Assembly (NCBI GenBank): GCA_964387795.1
Contig: CAYLYP010000044.1
Coordinates: 1 to 25,319, forward strand
From: CAYLYP01 sp964387795
GTDB lineage: Bacteria; Bacteroidota; Bacteroidia; Bacteroidales; UBA7960
DNA: 25,319 bases
Reading direction: 5' to 3'
The notes below the pieces were generated by a model that was not told the origin of the DNA, searched no databases, and was given only the letters and a program-made list of their open reading frames with translations. Every line of letters begins with the position of its first letter. Positions within the stretch are counted from its first letter, which is position 1. Below are positions 15,474 through 24,404 of this stretch, piece after piece. Made by a program: the position numbers and the translations under genes.

Positions 15474-17003
15474 ATGCAAGAAACCATCCTCATACTCGAT
15501 TTTGGGTCGCAATATACCCAATTAATAGCCCGCCGTGTGCGTGAGCTCAATGTGTATTGTGAGATACACCCGTTTAACCATATTCCTGAAAGGCTTGAGA
15601 ACCTGAAAGGGGTAATTCTTTCGGGCAGCCCATATAGTGTGCGTCAGGAAGGCTCACCCAGGATAGACCTGAAGCGTTTCAGGGGGAAATACCCACTGCT
15701 TGGGGTTTGTTATGGTGCCCAGTTGCTTGCCCTTGAAGGGGGAGGACAGGTTGAAGCATCTGAAACCAGGGAATATGGCAGGGCAAACCTGGCCAGCATA
15801 CATCGCAATTATCCTTTGATGCAAAATCTTTCGGATAATACCCAGGTATGGATGTCGCATGGGGATACAATTACTTCATTGCCTGCAGATTTTAAAATCA
15901 TGGCCGGCACACGTGATGTAAATGTTGCTGCTTATGCCATTGAAGGGGAAAACACCTTTGGGCTGCAATTCCATCCTGAAGTGTACCATAGTACTGAAGG
16001 TATGGAAATCCTCCGCTCTTTTGTTTTGGGAATATGCAAATGCGCTGGAAGCTGGACTCCGGAATCTTTTGTTTCTTCTACAGTTGAGGCTCTTAGAACT
16101 AAGCTTGGCAACGATAAAGTAGTACTTGGCCTCTCAGGTGGCGTTGATTCAAGTGTTGCTGCCCTTTTATTGCATAAAGCAATTGGCCCTAACCTTCATT
16201 GTATTTTTGTTGATAATGGCCTGTTAAGGAAAAATGAATTTGAAAAAGTCCTTGATTCATATAAGCATATGGGACTTAATGTAAAAGGTGTGAGGGCAGG
16301 GGACAGGTTCCTTGAAAACCTTAAAGGCATATCTGAACCTGAACAAAAAAGAAAAATAATTGGCAAAACGTTTATTGATGTCTTTGACCATGAAGCACAT
16401 CTGATTAGTGATGTAAAATGGCTTGCCCAGGGAACGATTTATCCTGATGTAATTGAATCTGTTTCTGTCAAAGGCCCTTCTGCAACCATAAAATCCCACC
16501 ATAACGTTGGGGGATTGCCTGATTTTATGAAGCTTAAAATTGTGGAGCCCCTGAATACATTGTTCAAAGATGAAGTGAGGAGGGTTGGACGTTCGATGAG
16601 TATGAGCGAAGACCTTCTGGGGCGACATCCTTTCCCTGGTCCTGGCTTAGGGATTCGGATACTGGGAGATATTACAGCCGAAAAGGTTCGCATCCTTCAG
16701 GATGTGGATGATGTTTTTATTGAAGGATTGAAAAGCTGGGGCTTATATAACCAGGTATGGCAGGCTGCTGCTATTTTATTGCCTGTTCAAAGTGTTGGTG
16801 TGATGGGCGATGAACGCACTTATGAGAATGTGGTTTGCCTTAGGGCTGTTAACTCCACCGACGGGATGACTGCCGACTGGTCTCATTTGCCTTATGATTT
16901 TCTGGCTGAAGTAAGCAATAAGATTATTAACAGGGTGAAAGGGGTAAACAGGGTTGTTTATGATATCAGCTCAAAACCACCTGCTACCATCGAATGGGAA
17001 TAA
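15474..17003 (+). CDS. guaA: GMP synthase (glutamine-hydrolysing)
   Basis: This 509-aa enzyme makes GMP from XMP, ATP and glutamine, the last step of guanine nucleotide synthesis in the cytosol. The N-terminal class I glutamine amidotransferase domain (1-195) has the catalytic triad: Cys79 in GVCYGAQ, then His167 and Glu169 in FHPEV. The ATP-pyrophosphatase domain has the P-loop SGGVDSS (221-227). The C-terminal dimerisation domain includes GRHPFPGPGLGIR and ends in KPPATIEWE, the standard GuaA terminus. The length is normal and nothing is missing. It is followed by the LysM-domain gene, an order I recall as common in Bacteroidota. Confidence 0.98.
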   Translation: MQETILILDFGSQYTQLIARRVRELNVYCEIHPFNHIPERLENLKGVILSGSPYSVRQEGSPRIDLKRFRGKYPLLGVCYGAQLLALEGGGQVEASETREYGRANLASIHRNYPLMQNLSDNTQVWMSHGDTITSLPADFKIMAGTRDVNVAAYAIEGENTFGLQFHPEVYHSTEGMEILRSFVLGICKCAGSWTPESFVSSTVEALRTKLGNDKVVLGLSGGVDSSVAALLLHKAIGPNLHCIFVDNGLLRKNEFEKVLDSYKHMGLNVKGVRAGDRFLENLKGISEPEQKRKIIGKTFIDVFDHEAHLISDVKWLAQGTIYPDVIESVSVKGPSATIKSHHNVGGLPDFMKLKIVEPLNTLFKDEVRRVGRSMSMSEDLLGRHPFPGPGLGIRILGDITAEKVRILQDVDDVFIEGLKSWGLYNQVWQAAAILLPVQSVGVMGDERTYENVVCLRAVNSTDGMTADWSHLPYDFLAEVSNKIINRVKGVNRVVYDISSKPPATIEWE

Positions 17004-17050
17004 AACAACAATTGTTTTTTTTGATATTGGGATTTGTAAAGGACATTGTT

Positions 17051-17109
17051 TTTGAATTGATTTGATTGTTCTGGCTTAGCTTTGTATGCTTCAGGATAAA
17101 TGCCTGAAG
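17051..17109 (+). promoter_or_regulatory. possible promoter and leader hairpin of the LysM gene
   Basis: TAGCTTTG (17077-17084) matches TAnnTTTG, with TTTG at 17051-17054 (22-nt spacer, one longer than usual). Just after it is a 7-bp hairpin, CTTCAGG/CCTGAAG (17089-17109), at the 5' end of the predicted transcript. It could stabilise the leader. Tentative. Confidence 0.35.
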
Positions 17110-17182
17110 AAAAGTTTGTATGCATAGCTCAGATGAATGACAAAAAATCATTATTTTGCAAATATTCTTAACCCTTTGCTAC

Positions 17183-19162
17183 ATGAATAAAAAGTATTGG
17201 ATCTGTTTGTTTTTCGTGGTATTGATGATTCCATCTGAGATGCTCCAGGCACAGGAGCCAGTTGAGGTGGTTCGTTCCAAGACCATCGAGTATTTTGATG
17301 GGAAGCCATACTATATACACACTTCAATAGCAAAACAAACCCTTTATTCAATAAGCAAGGTCTATGAAGTGAGTGTTGAAGAAATCCTTGATGCCAATCC
17401 GGAACTAAAGTATGGATTAAAAACCAACCAAAGAATACGGATCCCGGCTAAAGGGGTTGTTCAGGAGTCCAATAAAAAACCTGAATTCATATTTCATGAA
17501 GCCCAGCGCCAGGAAACAGTTTATGGCATTTCATTTCAATATGGGATAAGTATGGAACAACTGTATGAAGCTAATCCGGGTTTAAAGGAAAATGGCTTGA
17601 AATACAAACAGGTCTTACGTGTCCCTTTGGTCAGTAAACAACAAGCCAAACAGGAATCAAAGCATATTGTGGAAGCAGGTGAGACCTTGTTCTCTGTTTC
17701 AAGGAAGTATAATACAACAGTTGAACATATTAAAGTATTAAATCAGGGAATTGGGGAAACCCTAAGCGTGGGGCAGGAAATTATTGTGCCATATACACCT
17801 TCTCCAATGCTATCAGTTCAGGCTCCTGTTAGTGAAAACCCTGTTCATACTCAAATAGTAAATCATTCCTATTGTGACAATCCGGAAAAGAAAAGCAGTT
17901 ATAACATTGCCCTTCTTATACCCTTTTATCTAAGCAAAGCTGACAGTCTCGGACATGGGATCAGCCTTCCTGCAAATCACCCTTCGCTTTCTTATATCCA
18001 GTTTTATGAAGGCTTCCTCATGGCTGTTGATTCAATGAAAAGTATTGGGGGCAATTTTAAGATCCATGTCTTTGATGTAGGCACTGAAACAATAGATGCC
18101 CGTAAGGTATTATTAAAACCGGAACTAAACAATGCTGACCTTATCATTGGCCCTTTCTTTCCCGAAAACCTTGCCTTGGTTAGCGAATTTGCAAAGAACA
18201 GGAACATTCCTGTCGTATCTCCACTTTTGCCTGATCGCAGTTACCTTAAAGCTCAGCCTTTAATGCTTCAGTTAAATCCAGGAATGGATGCCCAGCTTGC
18301 TGATCTTGCAAGATATGTTGCCTGTACCTATAATGATCAGAATATTATCCTCGTTCATAACCAACAGACAAGTATATCTCATTTATTCAATGATTTTAAA
18401 GATTCTCTTAACTTCCAAATAAACTCCCTGCGGTATTTCCGTGATAGCCTTCATCTTAGCCAGGTGGACGGATATTTCTTTAAGGACCGACTGGTTGGTG
18501 AACGCACAAAGAATATCTTTATCCTGAATGATTCAATCATATTGGCAAAGCAAAAACAAAACGGACAACCTGCATCTTCTCTTGATTTTTATCTTCAGAA
18601 AAACAGGGTGAAGGAGGTCGTCTATCGTGATAAAGGGATTGATGGGATTATGAAAGCCCTTGACCCTGCCAGACAAAATGTAATTATCACCCTTATTGCC
18701 GGAGAAGCTTTTGTTTCAAACTATGTGAGGGAACTTAACCAATTGGATGATAGTTATCAGATTACGCTCTTTGGGGTAAGTGATTGGGCACAATATGAAA
18801 ACATTGAAGTTGAATACCTACAAAACTTAAATACGCATTTGTTTACCAATCATTTTATTGATTACAGGGATAAACATATTAAAAGTTTTGTACGTTCGTT
18901 CAGGGCTAAATATAAAACCGAACCTGATGAGCTTGGGTTTAGGGGCGTTCAGGCTGGAATGTATTTTTTAAATGCCTTGCACCTTTATGGTTCGAAATTT
19001 TATCATTGTCTTGGACGTTTAAGTTTTGATGATTATACCCAGCCTTATTATTTTGAAAAGATTGGCGATGGGGATGGATGGGAGAACCATAAGGTTTATA
19101 TTTACAGGTATAATGATTATTCGCTTTGGGATGTAAGAAAGCCTTCAGAAACATCTGAATAA
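17183..19162 (+). CDS. LysM-repeat protein with periplasmic-binding-protein type I fold
   Basis: This 659-aa exported protein has a signal peptide of about 24 residues (MNKKYWICLFFVVLMIPSEM...QAQ). The ATG at 17183 is chosen over one nine codons upstream because it puts a normal KK-start signal peptide first. Three LysM peptidoglycan-binding modules follow, for example TLYSISKVYEVSVEEILDAN, VYGISFQYGISMEQLYEANP and TLFSVSRKYNTTVEHIKVLN, each ending in an I(R/I)(I/V)P-type strand. After a linker, residues about 235-650 resemble the Leu/Ile/Val-binding type I fold: NIALLIPFYL, FYEGFLMAVDSMK, LIIGPFFPENLALVSEFAKN and IPVVSPLL. Such proteins are usually annotated as amino-acid ABC substrate-binding, but no transporter genes are nearby. 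A cell-wall-tethered sensor or regulator is an alternative. Confidence 0.88.
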   Translation: MNKKYWICLFFVVLMIPSEMLQAQEPVEVVRSKTIEYFDGKPYYIHTSIAKQTLYSISKVYEVSVEEILDANPELKYGLKTNQRIRIPAKGVVQESNKKPEFIFHEAQRQETVYGISFQYGISMEQLYEANPGLKENGLKYKQVLRVPLVSKQQAKQESKHIVEAGETLFSVSRKYNTTVEHIKVLNQGIGETLSVGQEIIVPYTPSPMLSVQAPVSENPVHTQIVNHSYCDNPEKKSSYNIALLIPFYLSKADSLGHGISLPANHPSLSYIQFYEGFLMAVDSMKSIGGNFKIHVFDVGTETIDARKVLLKPELNNADLIIGPFFPENLALVSEFAKNRNIPVVSPLLPDRSYLKAQPLMLQLNPGMDAQLADLARYVACTYNDQNIILVHNQQTSISHLFNDFKDSLNFQINSLRYFRDSLHLSQVDGYFFKDRLVGERTKNIFILNDSIILAKQKQNGQPASSLDFYLQKNRVKEVVYRDKGIDGIMKALDPARQNVIITLIAGEAFVSNYVRELNQLDDSYQITLFGVSDWAQYENIEVEYLQNLNTHLFTNHFIDYRDKHIKSFVRSFRAKYKTEPDELGFRGVQAGMYFLNALHLYGSKFYHCLGRLSFDDYTQPYYFEKIGDGDGWENHKVYIYRYNDYSLWDVRKPSETSE

Positions 19163-19163
19163 A

Positions 19164-19697
19164 ATGCTATCGCTCAAAAGCATAAAAAGCTTTCAGGAAC
19201 CATATTCTTCGCTTTTGACACTCTATGGCTCTGCTTTTCCTGAGGAAGAGCGCAGGGCAAATTCTAATTTGCTCATGCTTATTGAAAATGAGCCTGCTTA
19301 TTCTTTTCAGGCAATCCTGGATGATGAGGTTCTGCTTGGTTTTATTTCTATATGGAAATTCCCTGATTTTTGGTTCATTGAACATTTTGCTGTTCTTGAT
19401 GAATTGCGAAACCAGGGCTACGGATCTACAACCATTGATTATTTGAAAAATACTACCGGGTTCCCTATTGTCCTTGAAACAGAAAAGGAGATATCAGGGC
19501 TGGCTGTGGCAAGGATAAAATTCTACGAACGCCTTGGTTTTCATAAAGCGCCTTTTGAATATTCACAGCCTCCATATCAAAAGGGAATGCCGTTTATACC
19601 TATGTATCTGTTTTCCTCTGGCAGTCCATTAAACCATACAGACTTTATCAGGATAAGAAAAATACTTTATGAGAAAGTCTATGGGATCTCTGTTTGA
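19164..19697 (+). CDS. GNAT-family N-acetyltransferase
   Basis: This 177-aa protein has the GNAT core: acetyl-CoA pyrophosphate-binding motif A, RNQGYGSTTIDYL (Arg82 to Leu94; Q-x-x-G-x-G/A pattern), preceded by the strand FIEHFAVLDE, and motif B FYERLGF (120-126). It starts one base after the LysM-gene stop codon (TAA-A-ATG), so the two are almost certainly translated from one transcript. The acceptor substrate is unknown. The close coupling might suggest a cell-envelope or amino-sugar target, but that is inference. Confidence 0.88.
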   Translation: MLSLKSIKSFQEPYSSLLTLYGSAFPEEERRANSNLLMLIENEPAYSFQAILDDEVLLGFISIWKFPDFWFIEHFAVLDELRNQGYGSTTIDYLKNTTGFPIVLETEKEISGLAVARIKFYERLGFHKAPFEYSQPPYQKGMPFIPMYLFSSGSPLNHTDFIRIRKILYEKVYGISV

Positions 19698-19734
19698 GAA
19701 CCTCATTTTATTATCAAATCCGAACAGGTATTTT

Positions 19735-20931
19735 TTAAACAATTATGCTTTTTATGCTTTTTGCGGCCAAAAATGCTGTGCTGAAGCAAGCCTGTAAGAG
19801 AAACCCACCTGTTGGGGCATCCCAATCGCACATTTCACCAATTGCAAAAATATAGGGATGGCGTTTTAAGGACATATCCGGATTCATTTCATGCAGGGAA
19901 ACCCCTCCGGCTGTTGATATGGCTTCTTCTATGGGACGTAATGAAACTACCGGAATGCTGATGTTCTTAATACATCTGGCATATCCTTCCCGGGAAAAGT
20001 TTTCTTCCTTTAAGGTATAGGCTTTTATGATTGATTGCTGTGTTGATGAGAGTCGTAGCTTTTCAGCATAAAAGGATGGTTTGTTTATACAATTGGATAG
20101 TTTATCTTCAATGGACTGAATTGTATTATCAGGCTTTAAATCGATGTAAATATTGCATTCCTGTTTTTCGTAAAGGCATTTTCTAATTTCAGGAATAAGT
20201 GGATACACAGCATTCCCTTCAAGGCCATAAGCGGTAATGTTTGCTTCTCCTTTTATTGTTTTGCTGCCTGCTGTAATAGCAATGTTTTTTAGTGCTTTGC
20301 CCTCATGGAATTGTTTTATGTGTTCAGGCCAATTAATATTTATCCCACAGTTTGAAGCCTGAAAAGTAACAGTGGCGATTCCATGTTGGTTCAGGATTTC
20401 TGTCCAGTCGCCTTTACTCCCTGTTTGAGGCCAGGAAGCCCCACCTAAAGCCAAAACAGCAATATCGGCCTGCACTTCTTTTCTTCCTTCTTCTGTATCA
20501 AAAAAAAAGCTATGATTATCATAGTCAACAAAAACATGACCGGGGTGGTAAAATACCCCTCTTTCGGTGAGTGAATTGAAGATGGTTTTTAAAACCTTGG
20601 AAGGACTTAGGGTTTTATCTGTAAATATTTTTCCACTTGTTCCTGTAAATGTAGGGATACCTAGTTCCAGGAGCCAGTTGCATAAGTCACGGGGGGTAAA
20701 CTCACGAAGCGCATGCTCTATGAAGGCTTTAGGGGTGTATTGATCAATGAATTTATCCAACGGAAGGCTGTTTGTAATATTCAATCCTCCTTTGCCAGCA
20801 ATCAGGAATTTATGCCCCGGGGAGTGATTCCTGTCAAAAAGGTGGACATTACAATGGGTCGAAAGCTGCCAGGCTGCCATTAGGCCTGCAGGACCGCTAC
20901 CAATAATGATTACTGTTTTTTTGTCAGGCAC
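19735..20931 (-). CDS. HI0933/BaiN-like FAD-dependent flavoprotein (TIGR03862-type)
   Basis: This 398-aa flavoprotein has the dinucleotide-binding motif IIGSGPAGLMAA (9-20), GKGGLNITNS (46-55), LALGGASWPQTGS (160-172) and the C-terminal FAD-contact segment GEMCDWDAPTGGFLLQACFS (from about 365). These fit the HI0933-like family. TSGKIFTD near residue 98 and the C-terminal wording point to the PP_4765 subgroup (TIGR03862). The family includes BaiN-type reductases, but the physiological reaction of this subgroup is not established. The start is GTG at 20931: the glycine motif requires it, and it lies one base after the peptidase stop codon (TAA-A-GTG), implying translational coupling. Confidence 0.9.
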   Translation of the reverse strand: MPDKKTVIIIGSGPAGLMAAWQLSTHCNVHLFDRNHSPGHKFLIAGKGGLNITNSLPLDKFIDQYTPKAFIEHALREFTPRDLCNWLLELGIPTFTGTSGKIFTDKTLSPSKVLKTIFNSLTERGVFYHPGHVFVDYDNHSFFFDTEEGRKEVQADIAVLALGGASWPQTGSKGDWTEILNQHGIATVTFQASNCGININWPEHIKQFHEGKALKNIAITAGSKTIKGEANITAYGLEGNAVYPLIPEIRKCLYEKQECNIYIDLKPDNTIQSIEDKLSNCINKPSFYAEKLRLSSTQQSIIKAYTLKEENFSREGYARCIKNISIPVVSLRPIEEAISTAGGVSLHEMNPDMSLKRHPYIFAIGEMCDWDAPTGGFLLQACFSTAFLAAKSIKSIIV

Positions 20932-20932
20932 T

Positions 20933-22480
20933 TTATTTATCTAAAAAATATCCTTCACGCGAAAGCAGGTGGTCAAGGTTTGCCAGGCCATATACAACGA
21001 TGGCTGTAACAATACTTGTGTGTTCCTGATATTCAGCTATGCTTTTATCATAAGTATCGCGTTCGGTATGCCATATTTCCCTGTAATTGAAGTTGTAGCC
21101 TTTTTTGTCTTCCAGACCAAAGGTAATGACAGGAACCCCTTCCACCGCAAAAGGACCTGAATCTGTTCCAAAGGGTTCCTTGGGCTGAGGGAACGGATTA
21201 TGTTTCTTTAATACAAATGGGAAATCCGGGTTAATATCATTAATGGGTTTACAGATGTCTTCAAAGTCGTCCCACATGGCTTCTGTAACAGAGATACTTG
21301 TAGGTGTCAGCGGGCCTCCATCCCTGTTAAACATATTAGAAATACGGGGGAGCTTGTCTTTATTTCTTTCTACCCAGCTTTTAGATCCCAGCAATCCAAA
21401 CTCTTCCCCTGCCCACAGACAAACAAGGATAGTGCGTTTAGGCTTGCCACCTGCCTTCATGATTAGCCTTGCAGCTTCCATAGCAGGTGTTGCACCAGAG
21501 CCATCATCAACACCTCCTGTAGCCACATCATACGCATCAAGATGTCCTCCCATAATTACATATTCGTTGGGATATTTGGTTCCGGGGATGATACCTATTA
21601 CATTATGATATTTAACAGGTCCCGGCTTAAAATGGTTACGGATATCAAATTCGAGAAAGAAATTCCTGCGTTCCCGTGCCATTTGTTCAATAATAGCGTA
21701 TTGGTGTTCATCTAGTTTGATATCAGGGATTGTGGGCAGGTTTTCAAAACTCATTTTTTCAAGGTTCTTACGGTCATACATTGCCTGTATTGGAGTTGCT
21801 GATGCCTGGATGATACCAATGATGCCTGCTTTCACCATATCCCTGTAAAACAATGCAGGTTCGTCTTTAAGCTCAAGCAAGGGCTTATTGGTTCCGTTTT
21901 GTTTGTTTTCCTTTTCTATCTCCCTGTTCTGTTTCCTGATTTCTTCATTCAGGGCTATGATACTGTCACGTTTATGGTCACCGTCTTCCGACCAATCTAT
22001 AGGCCAACCGTTATTTTTTCCTGTAATCAGGACGTAAGCCCCTTTAAGGCGGCCTTTCATCCTTTCAAACTCCTGAAGGGTCTTGGGCTCTAAAACGACA
22101 TGTCCTGTTTGAACACCTTTTGTCCCTGATGTATAGGAGGGTGTTGCAAAGTGGAGGTTCATCCCATTCTCGCCAAGTAGTTTTCCAAACCAGGGTCCCC
22201 TATTAAAGCCTACGGGCAGTTCACCAACATAGTCCATCTCAACCTGCATACCCCATTCTTTAAACTTTCCTGCTGCCCATGTCTCGGCATTGATGTAAGC
22301 ATCAGAACCTATTACCCTGCCTCCGATGCGATTTGATAATACATCGAGATGGTGCATGGTCTGATTGTCTGTTGTGCCAATTTCAATAATCCGCTTTACT
22401 ACAGCATCTTTTTGTGCTAAAATATTTTGTGAAAAGAATAGCACTATGGCTGTTGCTAAGAAAAACCTTGTTGTTTTCAT
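20933..22480 (-). CDS. exported M28-family zinc metallopeptidase
   Basis: This 515-aa aminopeptidase-type protein has a signal peptide (1-22, ending ILAQ). A PA-like insert lies at about 120-240, before and within the catalytic region. All five co-catalytic zinc ligands of clan MH are visible: His313 in GGHLDAYD, the bridging Asp326 in VDDGSG, Glu360 after catalytic Glu359 in AGEEFG, Asp387 in NRDGG and His471 in IWHTERDTYD. It is probably active in the periplasm or outside the cell, releasing N-terminal residues or dipeptides. No T9SS sorting domain or lipobox is present. It is the promoter-proximal gene of a pair with the flavoprotein. A functional link between the two is not obvious. Confidence 0.93.
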   Translation of the reverse strand: MKTTRFFLATAIVLFFSQNILAQKDAVVKRIIEIGTTDNQTMHHLDVLSNRIGGRVIGSDAYINAETWAAGKFKEWGMQVEMDYVGELPVGFNRGPWFGKLLGENGMNLHFATPSYTSGTKGVQTGHVVLEPKTLQEFERMKGRLKGAYVLITGKNNGWPIDWSEDGDHKRDSIIALNEEIRKQNREIEKENKQNGTNKPLLELKDEPALFYRDMVKAGIIGIIQASATPIQAMYDRKNLEKMSFENLPTIPDIKLDEHQYAIIEQMARERRNFFLEFDIRNHFKPGPVKYHNVIGIIPGTKYPNEYVIMGGHLDAYDVATGGVDDGSGATPAMEAARLIMKAGGKPKRTILVCLWAGEEFGLLGSKSWVERNKDKLPRISNMFNRDGGPLTPTSISVTEAMWDDFEDICKPINDINPDFPFVLKKHNPFPQPKEPFGTDSGPFAVEGVPVITFGLEDKKGYNFNYREIWHTERDTYDKSIAEYQEHTSIVTAIVVYGLANLDHLLSREGYFLDK

Positions 22481-22521
22481 CCTGGAACCTGCTTGTTGTT
22501 AAGTGGTTAAATACTACTCAT

Positions 22522-22546
22522 ACAGACAATCACATTGATTGTCTGT
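22522..22546. other. 11-bp hairpin between the T9SS cargo gene and the peptidase gene
   Basis: ACAGACAATCA-CAT-TGATTGTCTGT is a perfect 11-bp inverted repeat with a 3-nt loop. It lies 42-66 nt upstream of the peptidase start and downstream of the 22675 gene. Neither strand has a following T-tract, so it may be a terminator lacking a U-run, a transcript-end stabiliser or an operator for the peptidase gene. Confidence 0.5.
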
Positions 22547-22674
22547 GTTGGTAATCGTTTGGATAAAATTATAAATATTAAACTGAAACACAAATCAAAA
22601 TTGCAAAACATTGACTGCTTAGCGAATAAAAATCTTTGCGATATTCTTTATGCTGCTAATGGATTGAATGTGTT

Positions 22675-24063
22675 TTATTTCATCTTCACCCATTTTCCTG
22701 AACCTACAAGGTCGTTTTTGAGGCTAATCCTGTAAATGTAGGTCGAGGGAGGAAGCTGGTCAGTGTTGATACTGTTCAGTCCTGAACCTAATGACTGGGT
22801 GTGTAATAGTTGGCCGTTAAGATTATAAAGTTCCAGTAAAGCCCCTTCAACCGAAGCTTCAATTCTCAGTTCCTGGCCAGGGTTTGGAAAAACAGTAAAC
22901 TGACTTTGCATTTCAGCGGGATGGTTGTCTATTGATAAAGGAAAATTCCCTTCTGTATCTGTTTTGATAATAACAAGGGCTTCCTTCCTGACTTCGTCAT
23001 AAATATATGCCCTTGTAGCTTGAAGGAGGATACCATCATCTGCATATTGTTCAATGGACAGGGCCTGATAATAAAAATCACTTCCGCCAAAATACCTGAT
23101 CCATTCAGGTTCAAGGCTTTCCTTGTTGAACTTTGCAAGACCAAGCCAGCCTGGTCTAGTATGAAAAGTTGAAACACCCTTGGTAGTAAATATATAGAAA
23201 CTGTTCCCGGTATCAGGCCATAGTAAAGCTTTAAAAAAAGCAGGGTGGTTCACGGTATCAATGGCACCAAACTCATGTGATTTTAACCGGTTGAAATTTT
23301 TGTCTAAGGTTTCAACCCCAATATAATCATCATGAGTTTTTCCAATATTTAATAAAGTGCTGTCATTGATCCATTTAAAATTATTCAGCCAAAAATAGTA
23401 TTCTCCCGGGTATTCGTTCATAATTTCAAAGCTCTTGTCAAAAACAATGAATTTGTATTGATCCGTTAAAGATAATCCTGTATAGCTGGTTTTATCCGGG
23501 TTCTCTATGAGGTCGTAAAAGGTAAGATGATTATCGTAGCAATGCTGTGTAATAATATTTCCGAAAATATCAATTACCAGTATTTTAATATCAAAGAATG
23601 TGGAAAGGTAAATAACAATTTCATTTTGAGAGTTTAAAAATGCTTTTAATGATATGATGCCTTTCTCTCCCGGCACCTGGTAGTTTTTAATTGTTTCTAG
23701 GTTTTTGTCAGGATTTAATATGGAATAATTAACAAGAACATTATTGTCAGAATAAAAAAGGCCCACCAAATATATAGTGTTGCTGAATGTGATTATTGAA
23801 GAAAACAAGTGTTTTTCAATGCTTTTTGTATATATTGCCTGTCCAGAATTGTTGATCTCTCCATAATAAGCTATTGCTCCAATTGAATCACAATGGTTCC
23901 CTGTTATAAAGAAAGTATTTTGGTTTTTAATGCAAGCCATTCTACCCGATTCTATTGCCAGAGAAGTGTCGAATTCATAATAAAATGTTTGTTGAGCATA
24001 TCCTAAGGTGCCACACAAAAGAAAGAAAAGAATTATGTAAAGAGAAATAATTTTTGTTTTCAT
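22675..24063 (-). CDS. T9SS cargo protein with C-terminal sorting domain (paralogue A)
   Basis: This 462-aa secreted protein has a signal peptide (1-23, ending LGYA). Residues about 25-370 are rich in beta strands with repeated Y/F-G-N/D turns and DxSxL-type motifs, resembling a beta-propeller-like body, but I cannot name the family. From about 387 to the end it carries a type A T9SS sorting domain (Por_Secre_tail): FTVFPNPGQELRI, LELYNLNGQLLHTQSL, GLNSINTDQLPPSTYIYRI and a basic KWVKMK terminus. It should therefore be exported across the outer membrane by the type IX system and either anchored or released. The start is supported by the signal peptide. Its neighbour at 24405 is a paralogue in tandem. 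Confidence 0.88.
   Translation of the reverse strand: MKTKIISLYIILFFLLCGTLGYAQQTFYYEFDTSLAIESGRMACIKNQNTFFITGNHCDSIGAIAYYGEINNSGQAIYTKSIEKHLFSSIITFSNTIYLVGLFYSDNNVLVNYSILNPDKNLETIKNYQVPGEKGIISLKAFLNSQNEIVIYLSTFFDIKILVIDIFGNIITQHCYDNHLTFYDLIENPDKTSYTGLSLTDQYKFIVFDKSFEIMNEYPGEYYFWLNNFKWINDSTLLNIGKTHDDYIGVETLDKNFNRLKSHEFGAIDTVNHPAFFKALLWPDTGNSFYIFTTKGVSTFHTRPGWLGLAKFNKESLEPEWIRYFGGSDFYYQALSIEQYADDGILLQATRAYIYDEVRKEALVIIKTDTEGNFPLSIDNHPAEMQSQFTVFPNPGQELRIEASVEGALLELYNLNGQLLHTQSLGSGLNSINTDQLPPSTYIYRISLKNDLVGSGKWVKMK
22688..22976 (-). repeat. near-identical sorting-domain cassette, copy A
   Basis: This 289-bp stretch matches 24415-24703 without gaps at a constant offset of 1727. I count 12 mismatches, so about 96% identity. 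It encodes the T9SS sorting domain and the preceding linker (VIIKTDTEGNFPLSIDNH). Confidence 0.85.
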
Positions 24064-24132
24064 AGGTTGATATTTTTTAGTTAATGGCCAGATGAATATC
24101 CATGTTTAATAATTTCATTGATGGCTATTTTG

Positions 24133-24148
24133 AATTTGCATGCAAATT
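24133..24148. promoter_or_regulatory. 16-bp perfect palindrome upstream of paralogue A
   Basis: AATTTGCATGCAAATT is a perfect palindrome, 70-85 nt upstream of the start codon at 24063 (minus strand). The symmetry and position suit a dimeric regulator. No regulator gene is nearby. Confidence 0.4.
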
Positions 24149-24169
24149 GGTTTCATTATTGGTTATTTT

Positions 24170-24195
24170 TCAGGGGAGATAGACATCTCCCCTGA
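24170..24195. terminator. 11-bp hairpin between the T9SS cargo genes
   Basis: TCAGGGGAGAT-AGAC-ATCTCCCCTGA is a perfect stem with a tetraloop. The T-rich flank follows it on the plus strand (TATTTTTAATT), whereas the genes on both sides run on the minus strand, where five A follow instead. It may still block transcription of paralogue B or stabilise its mRNA end; the direction is unclear. Confidence 0.45.
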
Positions 24196-24404
24196 TATTT
24201 TTAATTGAAATCAGGTATTATTTAGAAACTAAACCCATACTCGTAAGTATAGTTAACTTTACCAAAAGTCATTGTAATACAATGCATTTTATACGCTTTT
24301 TCACCTCTTTTTCTTTCCCCAGCTCTCCAGATAATGTAACAACATTTAGTTCCAAATCACCTGATTTGCACTCTATAATTAGGGATAATTTGAAAATGAA
24401 ATGA

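Larger units (their letters stand above)
24064..24404. other. spacer between the tandem T9SS cargo genes
   Basis: These 341 bp have no credible gene. They hold a perfect 16-bp palindrome (24133-24148) and a perfect 11-bp hairpin (24170-24195). The rest is plain AT-rich sequence. The promoter of paralogue A should lie here, but no clean TAnnTTTG box was found. Confidence 0.65.

Noticed and set aside
22481..22674. Possible small RNA or tRNA between the peptidase and cargo genes
   Set aside because: Only one hairpin is present. There is no cloverleaf, CCA end or promoter box that I could identify.
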